A DNA stretch of 64,000 bases from Pseudodesulfovibrio sp. S3 (GTDB taxonomy: Bacteria; Desulfobacterota; Desulfovibrionia; Desulfovibrionales; Desulfovibrionaceae). Positions within the stretch are counted from its first letter, which is position 1. The number at the start of each line of letters is the position of its first letter. Positions 55,287 through 64,000 of this stretch are shown here, piece after piece. The notes under the pieces are model-generated. The model was not told the origin of the DNA and made no database searches. It was given only the letters and a program-made list of their open reading frames with translations. The DNA lies in the NCBI RefSeq assembly GCF_004025585.1, contig NZ_QTZO01000002.1:186001-250000 (forward strand), read 5' to 3'. The position numbers and the translations under genes were made by a program.

Positions 55287-57732
55287 TGCGCTTCTCCGCA
55301 TCGACCAGGAATTTCTCCACTTCGGCTGCCACTTGTTCCTCGTTTTCCATACGCATGTCCATAAGCCGGGTCACGGCCATGAGATAGCCCAGCCGGACCA
55401 GCAGCCGGTGCGTCTCGTTCTCTCCCAGCCGAACGGACTTGGCGTCGATCATGTCGCCGCGCGTGGAGGTCTCGAATCCATACCGGTCCAGCACACCACG
55501 GATGAACTCCAACCGGAGCAGCCGCTGATCAAACCCGGCTCCGCCCCCCTTGAACCGGAAATTGACATAGTTTGCATCCGAGTCAGGGCTGCAGATGGCA
55601 TCGACCACGGAGAAGTGATAGCCAAACCGGACCATCAGGTGGAGGTAGTCTTCCGAGACCAGACCGTAGCTCGCCAGCAGCTTGGAATCGAAGCTGAAAA
55701 TACCGCCCGAGATCCTGTCGAACTCCTCCCAATCCATGGCCGTCAACCGCGCAGGCCATGCGACCCGTTCATCGGAAAGCCCGAACCAGAGTGCCCACAT
55801 GGGCCGACATTTTATATCCTGGGGCGAGACGGTCTTGCCCTCGCCTGCATTTTCGAAAAATCCGCCGCCCAGATCAAGGACATACATGACCAGAGGAAGA
55901 TTGGTCGCCAGGCGCTTGGCCGCGTGCATCCCGCGTCCCTTCTTGTCCATGAGCGTGAACATCTCGTTCACGGCCTTCTCGTGGCAGAAGCGGACCACAT
56001 CATGCAGGCTCTTGCAGCCCATGGGCGTGAAATCTTCGGACTGAGGGTCGGTCAAAGAGAGTTTCACCGTCAGGGGCGAGACCTTGGAGTACTGCTCCAC
56101 CACCCGCTCGGATACCAGCTGTCCTTCCCGGGCGCGGGTCATGATCTCTTCCACGCACCCGTCGTAGATGGCTCCGTTCGTGCCGTCCACGGTGACCAAT
56201 TGGCCGGGTTCAAGATTCATATCAAGATCGCCCACCACCACGGGCACACCCGACTCGCGGGCAACGGAGGCGAAATGGCTCGCCCGACTGCCCGTCCCTG
56301 CGATGACGCCGTTGATCCTGTTGACGAACGTCAGCAACGCCGGTTTCAAGGTCGGGGTGACCACCACGGCCCCCTCTGGAATCTGGGCAAGGGCCTCGCC
56401 CGTGGCTGCGAAATAGACTGGACCGCACCCGGCGCCTGTGGACGCCCGCTCCAATCCCTGCGCAATCGGCATGACAAAAAACGGCACTGGAGCATGGTCC
56501 TCTGCGGCCCTATCCCGCTCCTGCTGCAATGGACGGGCCTGCAGGATAAACAGCTTCCCGGTCACGTCCTCGGCCCACTCGATATCCTGAGGACAGCCAA
56601 AGGCGTCTTCCAACTGCATGGACAAACGGCCCAGCTCCACCAGGGATGCCTCCGAAGGCAACCCTCCCTCGTCGGGGGTGCAGGCTTCATCCAGGCGGGG
56701 CACCTTCTCGCGTGTCAATGTGGCCTTTACCGGAGAAACGGAACCGTCCACCAGGCCGTGTCCCAGCCCGCGCACGCCGTACACGCCTATGGCGTTGCCG
56801 CCGCGGCAGTCGGGATCACGGGAATAGACCACACCGGCTGTCTCCGCCTCCACCATGGGAATGACCAGCGCGGCCATGGCCGTCTCGCTGTCCGTCAATC
56901 CGTTGGAAATGCGATAGGAAATGGCACGGGGACAATACTTGCCCGCCAACACCCGCTTGTAGGCCTCCAAAACGTCGTTGGGCTGGACATTGAGCTCCGA
57001 GGCGTATTGACCGGCAAAGGATATCTCACCGTCCTCGGCCAGGGCGCTGGACCGGACCGCGATCAGGTCGTCTCCCTCGATTATCTCGGACACGCCGAAC
57101 CGGATGCCGCGGGCTATTTCCTCCGGGATTTCAGCGGCCAGGATCAACTCCTGCAACTCGGCCGTAAGCCGGGCAAGCAGATCGCGATCCCCCACCACCA
57201 TCTGACGAAGCCTTTTTTCGACCTCTTCATTCAAGCCGTTGAAATCGATGAAGTAGTTAAACGCGTTGGCCGTAACGACAAAACCCGGCGGCACCGGCAC
57301 GCCGCTCTCGGCCTTGGCCCGACCGAGATTGGAGGCCTTGCCGCCCGCCAGTCGAGGAAACGCACCGGCCTCTTCCAGGGTGAGAATATACGGAGGGCCG
57401 ACATCGGGCTGTTCCAGCTCCATGGCCATGCGCACGTAGAAATCGATCTTGCGGAAGTACTCCGGCAGATCCATGTACCGGGTGGGATTCATCTCCATGA
57501 GCTGACCGGCCATGGTGCTCACGGCGTTCGACAGCCGGTTGGTCAGCCAGACTGCGCGCTGCCGGTCCGCCAGCCGCTTGCCGTAAAACATCTCCTCAAG
57601 ATCGGCGATCAGTTCAAGGGCCACGGCGTCGTGTGCCAACAATGATTTGAACGCCTCGTACTTGCGCCGAAGCAGGGTTCCGGGTGCAAACACCTGGTAA
57701 GTCCAATGCTTGAAGAGTTGCTTGATGTGCAT
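55279..57732 (-). CDS. PEP-synthase-like phosphotransferase with unknown C-terminal domain
   Basis: An 817-residue protein from the ATG at 57732 (AAGGA upstream). Residues about 1-110 are unrecognised. An ATP-grasp PPDK_N-type domain follows (about 115-400: LAGGKASNLGRAKAESGVPVP, IAVRSSALAEDGEISFAGQY). The swivelling phosphohistidine domain is at about 445-525, with GSRASHFASVARESGVPVVVG containing the active His. The PEP/pyruvate-binding TIM barrel of true PEP synthase is absent. In its place is a ~280-residue domain with no motif I know. It therefore probably transfers phosphate from ATP through His to another acceptor, in the manner of rifampicin phosphotransferase, rather than making PEP. 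Confidence 0.78.
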   Translation of the reverse strand: MHIKQLFKHWTYQVFAPGTLLRRKYEAFKSLLAHDAVALELIADLEEMFYGKRLADRQRAVWLTNRLSNAVSTMAGQLMEMNPTRYMDLPEYFRKIDFYVRMAMELEQPDVGPPYILTLEEAGAFPRLAGGKASNLGRAKAESGVPVPPGFVVTANAFNYFIDFNGLNEEVEKRLRQMVVGDRDLLARLTAELQELILAAEIPEEIARGIRFGVSEIIEGDDLIAVRSSALAEDGEISFAGQYASELNVQPNDVLEAYKRVLAGKYCPRAISYRISNGLTDSETAMAALVIPMVEAETAGVVYSRDPDCRGGNAIGVYGVRGLGHGLVDGSVSPVKATLTREKVPRLDEACTPDEGGLPSEASLVELGRLSMQLEDAFGCPQDIEWAEDVTGKLFILQARPLQQERDRAAEDHAPVPFFVMPIAQGLERASTGAGCGPVYFAATGEALAQIPEGAVVVTPTLKPALLTFVNRINGVIAGTGSRASHFASVARESGVPVVVGDLDMNLEPGQLVTVDGTNGAIYDGCVEEIMTRAREGQLVSERVVEQYSKVSPLTVKLSLTDPQSEDFTPMGCKSLHDVVRFCHEKAVNEMFTLMDKKGRGMHAAKRLATNLPLVMYVLDLGGGFFENAGEGKTVSPQDIKCRPMWALWFGLSDERVAWPARLTAMDWEEFDRISGGIFSFDSKLLASYGLVSEDYLHLMVRFGYHFSVVDAICSPDSDANYVNFRFKGGGAGFDQRLLRLEFIRGVLDRYGFETSTRGDMIDAKSVRLGENETHRLLVRLGYLMAVTRLMDMRMENEEQVAAEVEKFLVDAEKRNE

Positions 57733-57792
57733 GGGCGTTCCTTGGCTAAAACGTGATGGCGGCACTCATCGGCGATGCGGGAAAAGGGATGA

Positions 57793-58158
57793 TCAGCCGT
57801 CGGCCCCGAGGACCTCTTCGACCTTGGTTTCAAGCTCTTCCTTGTTGATGGGCTTGACGCAATATTCCTTGGCCCCAAGGCGCAACGATTCACGGGCCGT
57901 CTCCAGTGTGGGATAGCCCGTGAGCATGATCGCCTTCACGTCCGGGTTGATCTTCTTGAACTCCTCCAGGGCCTCCACACCGGTCATCTTCTTGAGCTTG
58001 ATGTCCAGGATGACCAGGTCCAACGGATTTCCGGCCGCATGTTTGAGCGCGTCCTCCTCCTCGGTGAAATTGGCCACAGTATGCCCCTTGCGTTCCAGGA
58101 TGCGTTTGACCAGCACCCCGGCATCGGAGATATCGTCCAGAACCAGTATATTCGCCAT
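57793..58158 (-). CDS. Single-domain response regulator (CheY-like)
   Basis: A 121-residue receiver domain with no output domain. The acidic pocket (L-D-D at 7-9), phosphoacceptor D52 (VILDIKLKK), T80 and K102 (VKPIN) are all present. It is 3 bp after the histidine kinase stop codon and 60 bp before the phosphotransferase gene, so the kinase is its evident partner. Output must come through protein contact, perhaps with the phosphotransferase or phosphatase encoded downstream. Confidence 0.9.
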   Translation of the reverse strand: MANILVLDDISDAGVLVKRILERKGHTVANFTEEEDALKHAAGNPLDLVILDIKLKKMTGVEALEEFKKINPDVKAIMLTGYPTLETARESLRLGAKEYCVKPINKEELETKVEEVLGADG

Positions 58159-58161
58159 GTT

Positions 58162-60225
58162 CTACTCCTTTTCGGATTCTTGACCTTCCCCCATCTGATG
58201 ATCCAGGGGGAGATTGACTTCAAAGACTGTACCGACTCCGCCTTGCCCGCCTTGGACCGCCGGGAAACCGAAGTCTTCCGGAACCGGGCTTATGGCCCGG
58301 ATCATACCGTCGTGGTCCTTGATGATACCGAACGACACGGACAACCCGAGACCTGTTCCCTTGTCCACGGCCTTGGTGCTGAAAAACGGATCGAAAATTT
58401 TCTTGAGCACGTCCTCGCCGATGCCCGAACCGTTATCCGCCACCCACAGGGACACGATGCCCATGGGGGCGTCCAGGCGGGTTCGGATGAGGATGGTTCC
58501 GCCCTTGCCGCTCATGGCATCGCGCGCATTGGTGAGCAGGTTGATCCACACCTGCTTGAGCTTTTCCGGATCGCCGTAGATGATCGGAAAACGATCGTCC
58601 AACTGGGTGAGAATCGATACCTTGTCCAACTCCAAGGTATGGCGCACCAGACTGATCGCCTCCATGACGGAGTTGTTGAAACACATCTCGCGCTTGGCGG
58701 ACTCGGACTGCCGTGAGAATCCGAGCAGGTCGGCAACGATCTTCTTGCATACCTGTGTCTGCTTCTCGATGATCGCCAGATCCTGGTGAATCTGACTGCC
58801 GGATTCCACATCTTCCTGCAGCAACTGGGCATAGCCGAGAATGATGCCGAGAGGGGTGTTGATCTCGTGCGCCACACCTCCGGCCAACAACCCCAGAGAC
58901 TCTATCTTCTGCGCCTGGATAAGCTGGTTCTCATAACTCTTGATGTCCGTGATGTCGCGATCCGTGCGGAGCAGCCCATCAATGCGGCCTTCATCGTTCA
59001 GGACCGGAATGCACACCACGTGATACCACCGATCTCCGTCCGCACCCTGGACCTTGACCTGGGTGTCCAGCCGGGCGCCGGATTCAAGGATGTCACGGGC
59101 AGCCAGGTGCCGCTCCTCGGCCTCGGCTTCCTCGAACAGATCAAAATCGGTCTTGCCCTCGACCTCGGCCAAGGACATGCCCACGGATTCCGCAAAACTC
59201 TTGTTGCAACCCTGATAACGCATTGTCGGCCCGATCAGGGAAACGCGGTCCGGGGTCACGTCCAAAATGGTCCGCATGAGCCGCTGCTGGTCGCGCAGGT
59301 TGCGTTCCGCATCGCACAGCTCATCGATATGCGTCTTGAGCGTCAGGGCCATGACATCAAAGGTTTCGGCCAGATCCTGAATCTCATCGCCCGCATTTTC
59401 ACGATACACCGAGCACTTTCGGCACGACTCCAGGCGGCACTGAAAATTCCCCTCGTTGTTGCAGTCCGGGCACATGGTTCCGGCAATATACCAGCAGCGG
59501 CGACGAACCTCGCCATAGGCCGGGCATTGCGTGATCTTGCAGTTCTGCTTTTCCCAGCAATGCACCCCGCTCGTCGGCCCCGACAGGGTGTCCAGATTGC
59601 CGGTAAGCATCTCTTCGGCATGGGTCCGCAACCGCCCCAGCCGGGCAGTGACCCGCCTGGCAAAGATGGTGCCTATGGAGGTGGCCAGGATCAGGGCACC
59701 GGCAAAAAGACCGGCCATGAGCGTGATCTGGTGCTGTACGGCCTGTTGTATGCGCGCCTGGGACAACCCGATGCGCACGGTCCCGAGGTGGCCGTCCGAA
59801 ACCAGCACAGGCACGGCAAAATCATAGATACGGCGGGAACCGTCAGCCAGCAGTTGAATATGCACGGTCTCATCGGCAACATCCTGATTGACGACAAGCA
59901 GGTCCACGGGAAAACCCTTCTGGAAAGTGTGGACCATGACATGGCCTGTTTTGTCCTGAACAAAGGCGTAGGCCACGTCTTCCACGGAACTCTGCTCGTC
60001 CACCATGTTCTTCAACCGCAAAAAATCGCGCGCGAGCATGGGGTCCACCGCGCGAATGGCCAGACTTTCGACCAGGGCCGAACCGCGTTTCTTGCTTTCC
60101 TCCACCAGGGATCTGGCGCTCATGGTCCCTATCAGCGGCAAGAGCAGCAGGGCCATGGCAACAAGGATGGACCCAATGCCCAGATTGAGCTTTGTACGAA
60201 ACCGAAGCCTGGGGAAAAGACGCAT
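58162..60225 (-). CDS. Membrane histidine kinase with nine-Cys insert
   Basis: A 687-residue sensor kinase. TM helices at about 14-35 and 165-188 flank a periplasmic sensor, then a HAMP-like helix. A Cys-rich insert (about 222-275) has nine Cys within some 50 residues (pattern from CWEKQNC to CRKCSVY). A PAS domain (about 310-430), HisKA with H453 ([10 protein letters not shown]) and a HATPase domain with [17 protein letters not shown] complete it. The Cys cluster could hold iron-sulfur or sense redox state. It starts 12 bp after the PhnD-like lipoprotein gene, which probably supplies the ligand-binding part. Confidence 0.88.
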   Translation of the reverse strand: MRLFPRLRFRTKLNLGIGSILVAMALLLLPLIGTMSARSLVEESKKRGSALVESLAIRAVDPMLARDFLRLKNMVDEQSSVEDVAYAFVQDKTGHVMVHTFQKGFPVDLLVVNQDVADETVHIQLLADGSRRIYDFAVPVLVSDGHLGTVRIGLSQARIQQAVQHQITLMAGLFAGALILATSIGTIFARRVTARLGRLRTHAEEMLTGNLDTLSGPTSGVHCWEKQNCKITQCPAYGEVRRRCWYIAGTMCPDCNNEGNFQCRLESCRKCSVYRENAGDEIQDLAETFDVMALTLKTHIDELCDAERNLRDQQRLMRTILDVTPDRVSLIGPTMRYQGCNKSFAESVGMSLAEVEGKTDFDLFEEAEAEERHLAARDILESGARLDTQVKVQGADGDRWYHVVCIPVLNDEGRIDGLLRTDRDITDIKSYENQLIQAQKIESLGLLAGGVAHEINTPLGIILGYAQLLQEDVESGSQIHQDLAIIEKQTQVCKKIVADLLGFSRQSESAKREMCFNNSVMEAISLVRHTLELDKVSILTQLDDRFPIIYGDPEKLKQVWINLLTNARDAMSGKGGTILIRTRLDAPMGIVSLWVADNGSGIGEDVLKKIFDPFFSTKAVDKGTGLGLSVSFGIIKDHDGMIRAISPVPEDFGFPAVQGGQGGVGTVFEVNLPLDHQMGEGQESEKE

Positions 60226-60237
60226 GGCCGACCCTGC

Positions 60238-61170
60238 CTACCGGTCCAGACCGAGTTTTTCGGCCAGTTCCCTGACCGGGCCGTAGTCGATATCCTTGGC
60301 CGGAATGACGCCGCGAATACCGGCTGCGCTCAGAATCAGCTTGTGGGCCTCGTTTTCGTGATCCAGGGCGAACATGGCCTTGGAAATGGCCTCGACCACC
60401 TCGGGATCGAGTCCTTTCCTGGCCGAATAAACCCAGCCGGGATAGGCACGGGTCTCCGCCAGGACGCGAATGGCGCCCAGGTCGATCTTCCCTCCCACCA
60501 CATCCAGGGTTCCCTTGCGAATGGTCCCGATATCGTAAACTCCGGCGTACACCGACAATACGACCTTTTCCTGTTTGCCGCCGGGGCCGGGAGCAAAATC
60601 CACGGTTTCGAAGTCTTCCACCTGGATGCCGTTGTCAAAGAAAAGTCCCAACGGGAAAAGATAGCCGCCTGCGGAATCAGGGTCCACGGCAACCCACCGC
60701 TTGCCTCGGCAGTCCGCTATATCCCGGATTTCGGCATTGTCACTCCGGGTGATGATCTGTCCCCTGAAATTCGGCTCACCCGACGGCTCGATGACCCGGG
60801 CAAAGGCCTGGGCACCGGCCTTGGCCAGTCTGACATATACAAAGGGATTGGAGTAGGAGATGTCTATCTCCCCACGCTCGACCATCTTGATGTGCTCGTC
60901 AAAGGTATCCGGAAAGATCTGACGAAGCGGCAGCCCGGTGGTCTGCCGGAGGTATTCCAGCATCCGGCGGTGGCGCTGGTAGGAAATGGTATGCGAATAC
61001 TGGGGCAGATAGGCATAGGTAATGGCATCCACCTGCCTGGGGGCCACCAAGGCCTCGCGTTTGGACAGATCGACCCGCACAGGCTCCTCGTCCGTGCACG
61101 CAACCAGACCCGCCGCCAAAACCGGCAGGAGCAGGATCATCCCGATCAGGACTCTCGCTTTATTCATCAT
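60238..61170 (-). CDS. PhnD-like periplasmic binding lipoprotein
   Basis: About 310 residues from MMNKARVL (start 61170; 61167 is also possible, and the ribosome-binding site is weak). The lipobox LAAGLVAC marks a lipoprotein. The body fits the phosphate/phosphite/phosphonate substrate-binding family (PhnD/PtxB: LRQIFPDTFDEHIKMVERGEID, YSNPFVYVRLAKAG, DPDSAGGYLFPLGLFF). No permease or ATPase gene is adjacent. Instead it is followed by a histidine kinase, so it probably presents an anion-like ligand to that sensor rather than feeding a transporter. Confidence 0.82.
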   Translation of the reverse strand: MMNKARVLIGMILLLPVLAAGLVACTDEEPVRVDLSKREALVAPRQVDAITYAYLPQYSHTISYQRHRRMLEYLRQTTGLPLRQIFPDTFDEHIKMVERGEIDISYSNPFVYVRLAKAGAQAFARVIEPSGEPNFRGQIITRSDNAEIRDIADCRGKRWVAVDPDSAGGYLFPLGLFFDNGIQVEDFETVDFAPGPGGKQEKVVLSVYAGVYDIGTIRKGTLDVVGGKIDLGAIRVLAETRAYPGWVYSARKGLDPEVVEAISKAMFALDHENEAHKLILSAAGIRGVIPAKDIDYGPVRELAEKLGLDR

Positions 61171-61260
61171 TGTCTGTATCCAACGCTCCTCGTGCCATGT
61201 TCGGAACACCCTCTGAAACCATACAGAAATTCAGTCCGCAGTCCAATATGTCTTAATCCC

Positions 61261-61289
61261 TTGGCAATGTACCCCGGAGACAGTATAAA
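61261..61289 (+). promoter_or_regulatory. Sigma-70 promoter of the 170-aa membrane protein
   Basis: TTGGCA (61261-61266), 17 bp, TATAAA (61284-61289), 42 bp before the ATG at 61332, which has AAGGAG upstream. Confidence 0.7.
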
Positions 61290-61331
61290 AACCAGGCGCG
61301 CACCAACGCGCAATCCCAAGGAGTAATAGAC

Positions 61332-61844
61332 ATGGCATCCACATACAAGATCCCCATGAGCAAACTGGTCCTGACCCTTTTCCTGCTGGCCGTGACCTGC
61401 GTGGCTGCGGCAGTGGCCTGGAGCTTCAACTCGGGACTGACCTGGACCGGCATCTGCTTGATCGCCGTGGCCGGACCGCTCTCTCTTTTCTATTGGTACA
61501 TGCTGTACATCACGCCCAAACGCGCCGTCATCACCGTGGCCGAGGAAGGAGTGCTCCTGGCTGCCCCGCCCTTTGCCTCGGCAGTCATCCCCTGGGCATC
61601 GGTGGAAAAGACCTTTCCGGTGAACCTGGCCACCGACGACACGTTCAAGATCGGCAAAACCAAAAAGTACATGACCTTCGGCGGCTACAAATCCGGCGTT
61701 GTAGAGGTCAAGGACGGCACCGAGGCGGTCATCGTGAGCAACCGGCCGGACGTCCTTTGCATCCAGACCGCAGACCGGCTCTACCTGCTCGGACCGTCCG
61801 ACCTCCCCGGCTTCATGGAAGCGGTGAAAAAGGTCGGGCCATAG
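61332..61844 (+). CDS. Membrane protein with PH-like domain
   Basis: A 170-residue protein with two TM helices close together (about 10-32 and 38-60), followed by a ~100-residue cytoplasmic beta-domain (VITVAEEGVLLAAPPFAS ... IPWASVEKTF ... VEVKDGTEAVIVSNRP) resembling bacterial PH-like domains (the family that includes YdbS/YvbH-type proteins). No enzymatic motif is seen. It is a single-gene unit with its own promoter and terminator, divergent from the PhnD-kinase operon. Confidence 0.7.
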   Translation: MASTYKIPMSKLVLTLFLLAVTCVAAAVAWSFNSGLTWTGICLIAVAGPLSLFYWYMLYITPKRAVITVAEEGVLLAAPPFASAVIPWASVEKTFPVNLATDDTFKIGKTKKYMTFGGYKSGVVEVKDGTEAVIVSNRPDVLCIQTADRLYLLGPSDLPGFMEAVKKVGP

Positions 61845-61873
61845 ATTCCGACCCGCCGATCATATCAAAGAAC

Positions 61874-61905
61874 AAAGCCGCCCCGTAAGGGCGGCTTTCA
61901 TTTTG
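61874..61905 (+). terminator. Intrinsic terminator after the 170-aa gene
   Basis: AAAGCCGCCC - CGTAA - GGGCGGCTTT followed by CATTTTG. The A-rich left arm also allows some activity on the minus strand for the convergent gene. Confidence 0.8.
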
Positions 61906-61913
61906 TCTACATC

Positions 61914-62531
61914 CTAAGAGCCTTGAGGCGCTGGCCGCTTCTTCAAGACCGTGGCCCTGTCTTTTTCATCGAGCAGATCGACGAAAGTCATCATCTCGTC
62001 TCCGGCCTCGTTCTCTTTCACCCGCTGCTGGATGGTGCGGAAAAACGGCAGCCACGGCTTGGACAGGCTGAAGAGATACCGGGTCAGGATATACGCCGGA
62101 ATGAAAATGAAGGCCGGACTGACCTCGCCCAGAAGGGGAACGGTGAAATCCACTTCACCGAAGCGGTAGAAAAGCCAGCCTATGCCGAAAGGCACCACCC
62201 ACAGCGAAGACGCGAACAGGGCGATGCGGGCAAAGAAATTCTTGCCGAACGCGTCATTGGCCAACGAGTTGCAGGCCTTCCACGCGGTCTTGTCCTTGGC
62301 ACCAAGCGCCTTGACCGAAAAGTTGTGGTGATCGATCATGTCGCGATTGATGGTGGCGAAATGCTTCTTGTTCAGGAAATAGACGCCAGCCATGCCCAGT
62401 TCACCGATGATCGTGGCCAAAAGGCAGATCCAGAACACGCCTATGGCAAAACCCACGTAGGGGTTGCCGCTCGTGCGGAAGGCCCAGATCAACCAGGGAT
62501 CGAGAAATTCATAAATCATGAAACCGGTCAT
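61914..62531 (-). CDS. Multi-pass membrane protein paired with TauE exporter
   Basis: A 205-residue protein with about four TM helices (near 28-52, 103-124, 134-150 and a weaker first segment) and a soluble loop (about 55-95). AGGAAACAGC precedes the ATG. I do not recognise the family. It lies 63 bp downstream of the TauE-type gene on the same strand and is likely co-transcribed, suggesting a partner of that transporter. It ends in a charged cytoplasmic tail (DLLDEKDRATVLKKR). Confidence 0.6.
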   Translation of the reverse strand: MTGFMIYEFLDPWLIWAFRTSGNPYVGFAIGVFWICLLATIIGELGMAGVYFLNKKHFATINRDMIDHHNFSVKALGAKDKTAWKACNSLANDAFGKNFFARIALFASSLWVVPFGIGWLFYRFGEVDFTVPLLGEVSPAFIFIPAYILTRYLFSLSKPWLPFFRTIQQRVKENEAGDEMMTFVDLLDEKDRATVLKKRPAPQGS

Positions 62532-62548
62532 GCTGTTTCCTGTGTTTG

Positions 62549-62579
62549 ACGGAGGCCGCCCGGATCGGGCGGCCTCCGT
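62549..62579 (-). terminator. Perfect intercistronic hairpin without U tract
   Basis: ACGGAGGCCGCCCG and CGGGCGGCCTCCGT form a perfect 14-bp stem with a 3-nt loop between the TauE-type gene and the 205-aa gene. No U run follows on either strand. Confidence 0.55.
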
Positions 62580-62594
62580 TGTTCCGTTCAGATA

Positions 62595-63716
62595 CTAGAT
62601 GGGCAGCAGGATTCCGAAGAAGCCCTTCAGGGTGTACTTGAGACCCACGTAGACAGCCAGCACGATGAAGATGCGCTTCAGCCAGATGTCCGGGATGTAT
62701 TTGGAAGTCTTGGGTCCGATGACGGAACCGATGACGATGCCGACAAGCTCGGCGCCGATCAGGCTCCACTCGATCGGAGTGGACTTCAGGATCATGTAGG
62801 AGGCAATGGAGTTGACCATGCCGACGAAAACGGCCATGGCCGAGGTTCCGGCCACCAGATACATGGGCAGACCGGCCACGGAAGTCAGGAACGGCACCAG
62901 CAGGAAGCCGCCGCCAACGCCCAGGAAGGAAGCCAGAGCAGCGATGAAGAAACCGCCGACAACCGGGATCAGGGGATTGAAGCTGAACTCGACGCCGAAG
63001 AAGGTGAATTCACAGGCCATGGGGGTGAACTTCTGGACCTTGACGCCCATCTCGGCCATGTCCACGGTACCGCCGGCCTGCTGTTCCTTGACGGATTTCT
63101 GGAAGGCTTCGGCGGCCTTTTTGGCGGCCTTCTTGCTTTCCTGACCCTTGGGGGTGGTTTCATAGAAGAGGTAGCAGCCCAGGAACAGGACGAACAGACC
63201 GAAGTAGCCGATGTAGGCCTTCAGGCTGATCTTGCCTGCGGTGAGCCAGGGCACCAGCCAGGAACCGGCCACGGAACCGATGGCCAGGGCAATGCCCAGC
63301 GGCAGCACCAGGCGACCGGCCTTCCAGTAGTTGAAGGAGGACAGGGCTGCGGAACAACCCACCAGCCACTGGTTGGACACGCGGATGGAGTCGGTGACGA
63401 CCTTGTTCAGCTTGGCACCCTTGCCGAAAGAGCTGGCGTAATCGCCCAGTCCGTAGATGGTGATGTGGCCGACACCGGCCATGATGCCGCCGAACGCTCC
63501 GACAGTGGAGAAAATCCAGCCAACCCAGATCGCCCAGACAAGGCCGATGATGATGTTGAGCTGCGGTCCGCCGGGGATCCCCAGATAACCGGGTTCGCCT
63601 GTGGGCTGGGCTTCGGCAATGGCATCAGCCAGACGATCGGCCATGGCAGGCTCTGCCATGAAACACACGGCAGCTACCAAGGCCAACATCAGAAGAGTTT
63701 TTTTGGAACGTAACAC
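62595..63716 (-). CDS. TauE/SafE-family sulfite exporter-like permease
   Basis: A 373-residue protein with a signal-like first helix (MLRSKKTLLMLALVAAVCFMA) and about eight further TM helices. The duplicated TauE/SafE motif is seen as GAFGGIMAGVGH (about residue 73) and SFLGVGGGFLLVPFL (about residue 265). A Lys/Ala-rich cytoplasmic loop (about 190-215, KGQESKKAAKKAAEAFQK) separates the halves. The family transports sulfite, sulfoacetate or related anions. In a sulfate reducer a role with sulfur oxyanions is plausible but not shown. Confidence 0.85.
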   Translation of the reverse strand: MLRSKKTLLMLALVAAVCFMAEPAMADRLADAIAEAQPTGEPGYLGIPGGPQLNIIIGLVWAIWVGWIFSTVGAFGGIMAGVGHITIYGLGDYASSFGKGAKLNKVVTDSIRVSNQWLVGCSAALSSFNYWKAGRLVLPLGIALAIGSVAGSWLVPWLTAGKISLKAYIGYFGLFVLFLGCYLFYETTPKGQESKKAAKKAAEAFQKSVKEQQAGGTVDMAEMGVKVQKFTPMACEFTFFGVEFSFNPLIPVVGGFFIAALASFLGVGGGFLLVPFLTSVAGLPMYLVAGTSAMAVFVGMVNSIASYMILKSTPIEWSLIGAELVGIVIGSVIGPKTSKYIPDIWLKRIFIVLAVYVGLKYTLKGFFGILLPI

Positions 63717-63798
63717 TGTTACCTCCTCCTCAATGAATAATAGTTAAGAACCCCTAAAGATTACTCCGCCGCCCCAGGACCGCGAAGTTTGTACCAGT

Positions 63799-64000
63799 CT
63801 ATTCCGGACGCACGAAGCTGAGTGCGCTGGTCGTGCAGCCGACAACGCAGGCAGGTGTGCCGCCGGCATCCACCCTGTCCACGCAATAATCACACTTGAG
63901 AATCTTGCCCGTGACCTCGTTGAACACCGGAACCTGCCAGGGACATGCCTCGATGCAGGCCTTACAGCCGTCGCACTTGTCCATATGCACCAGCACAAGC
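63799..64000 (-). CDS. DmsB/PhsB-like 4Fe-4S subunit (5' part missing)
   Basis: The C-terminal 66 residues of a multi-cluster ferredoxin subunit; the frame continues past the right edge. Visible ligands are CDGCKACIEACP, CDYC and CVVGC, the pattern of the electron-transfer subunit of molybdopterin oxidoreductases (DmsB, PhsB, NrfC types). It ends 82 bp before the TauE gene on the same strand, so the three may be one operon. The catalytic partner would lie outside the window. Confidence 0.8.
   Translation of the reverse strand, partial: LVLVHMDKCDGCKACIEACPWQVPVFNEVTGKILKCDYCVDRVDAGGTPACVVGCTTSALSFVRPE

Noticed and set aside
55333-57645. 770-codon plus-strand frame opposite the phosphotransferase gene
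   Set aside because: The composition is His/Gln/Arg-rich, as expected from the antisense of a GC-rich gene. The minus strand has ATP-grasp and phosphohistidine motifs and good start sites.
58786-61326. 846-codon plus-strand frame opposite the kinase and lipoprotein genes
   Set aside because: It crosses two real minus-strand genes and their gap, has no domain, and is best explained as a shadow.

Overview
The window looks like a moderately GC-rich chromosome segment of an anaerobic sulfate reducer of the Desulfovibrionales (Desulfovibrio / Pseudodesulfovibrio-like). This is inference from gene content: a clostridial/methanogen-type nif operon with nifI1 and nifI2 between nifH and nifD, a Lap/Dvh-type type I secretion adhesin locus, CHASE2 and Cache signalling proteins, and TauE with a DmsB-like ferredoxin. 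No rRNA or CRISPR array was found. One tRNA is present, tRNA-Ala(GGC).

Region 1 (1-3733) is the end of an integrated element. It holds a restriction-modification controller-type regulator with C-box-like operators, an AlpA-like HTH protein, an unknown protein with a possible zinc site, and an excisionase/tyrosine-integrase pair next to tRNA-Ala. Region 2 (4087-7575) is a compact operon: SH3-domain protein, M48 protease, and a CHASE2 class III nucleotide cyclase with a TTG start.

Region 3 (7576-35874) is a complete Lap-like adhesion locus. It has a 3502-aa RTX/VCBS adhesin, a 261-aa protein sharing the type I secretion C-terminus, a second 2181-aa adhesin and a TolC outer-membrane protein on the + strand. 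On the - strand lie an ABC exporter, a membrane-fusion protein, a LapG-type cysteine protease and a Cache-PAS-HD protein whose HD-GYP metal ligands are mutated. The last occupies the place of LapD. Both adhesins have near-identical N-terminal modules and the same leader layout (inverted repeat about 215 bp, and a promoter about 90 bp, before the ATG). The likely logic is that LapG cleaves the adhesins off the surface and the degenerate HD protein controls LapG.

Region 4 (35972-38926) has a quinone-oxidoreductase-like MDR protein and a YgiQ-type radical SAM protein. Region 5 (39057-54148) is the nitrogen fixation island: nifA on +, then on - nifH-nifI1-nifI2-nifD-nifK-(degenerate nifB paralogue)-2Fe-2S ferredoxin-nifE-nifN-nifB-orf81. 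A nifV-orf93-orf284 operon diverges from nifH. Sigma-54 promoters face away from each other in the nifH/nifV gap, with TGT-N8-ACA dyads between them.

Region 6 (54216-61170, - strand) is an unusual signalling operon: PhnD-like lipoprotein, Cys-rich histidine kinase, response regulator, a PEP-synthase-like phosphotransferase without the usual PEP-binding barrel, and a dual-specificity phosphatase fused to a YkgJ-type cysteine cluster. Region 7 (61261-64000) has a small membrane protein, a membrane protein plus TauE-type exporter pair, and the 3' part of an iron-sulfur subunit that runs off the window.
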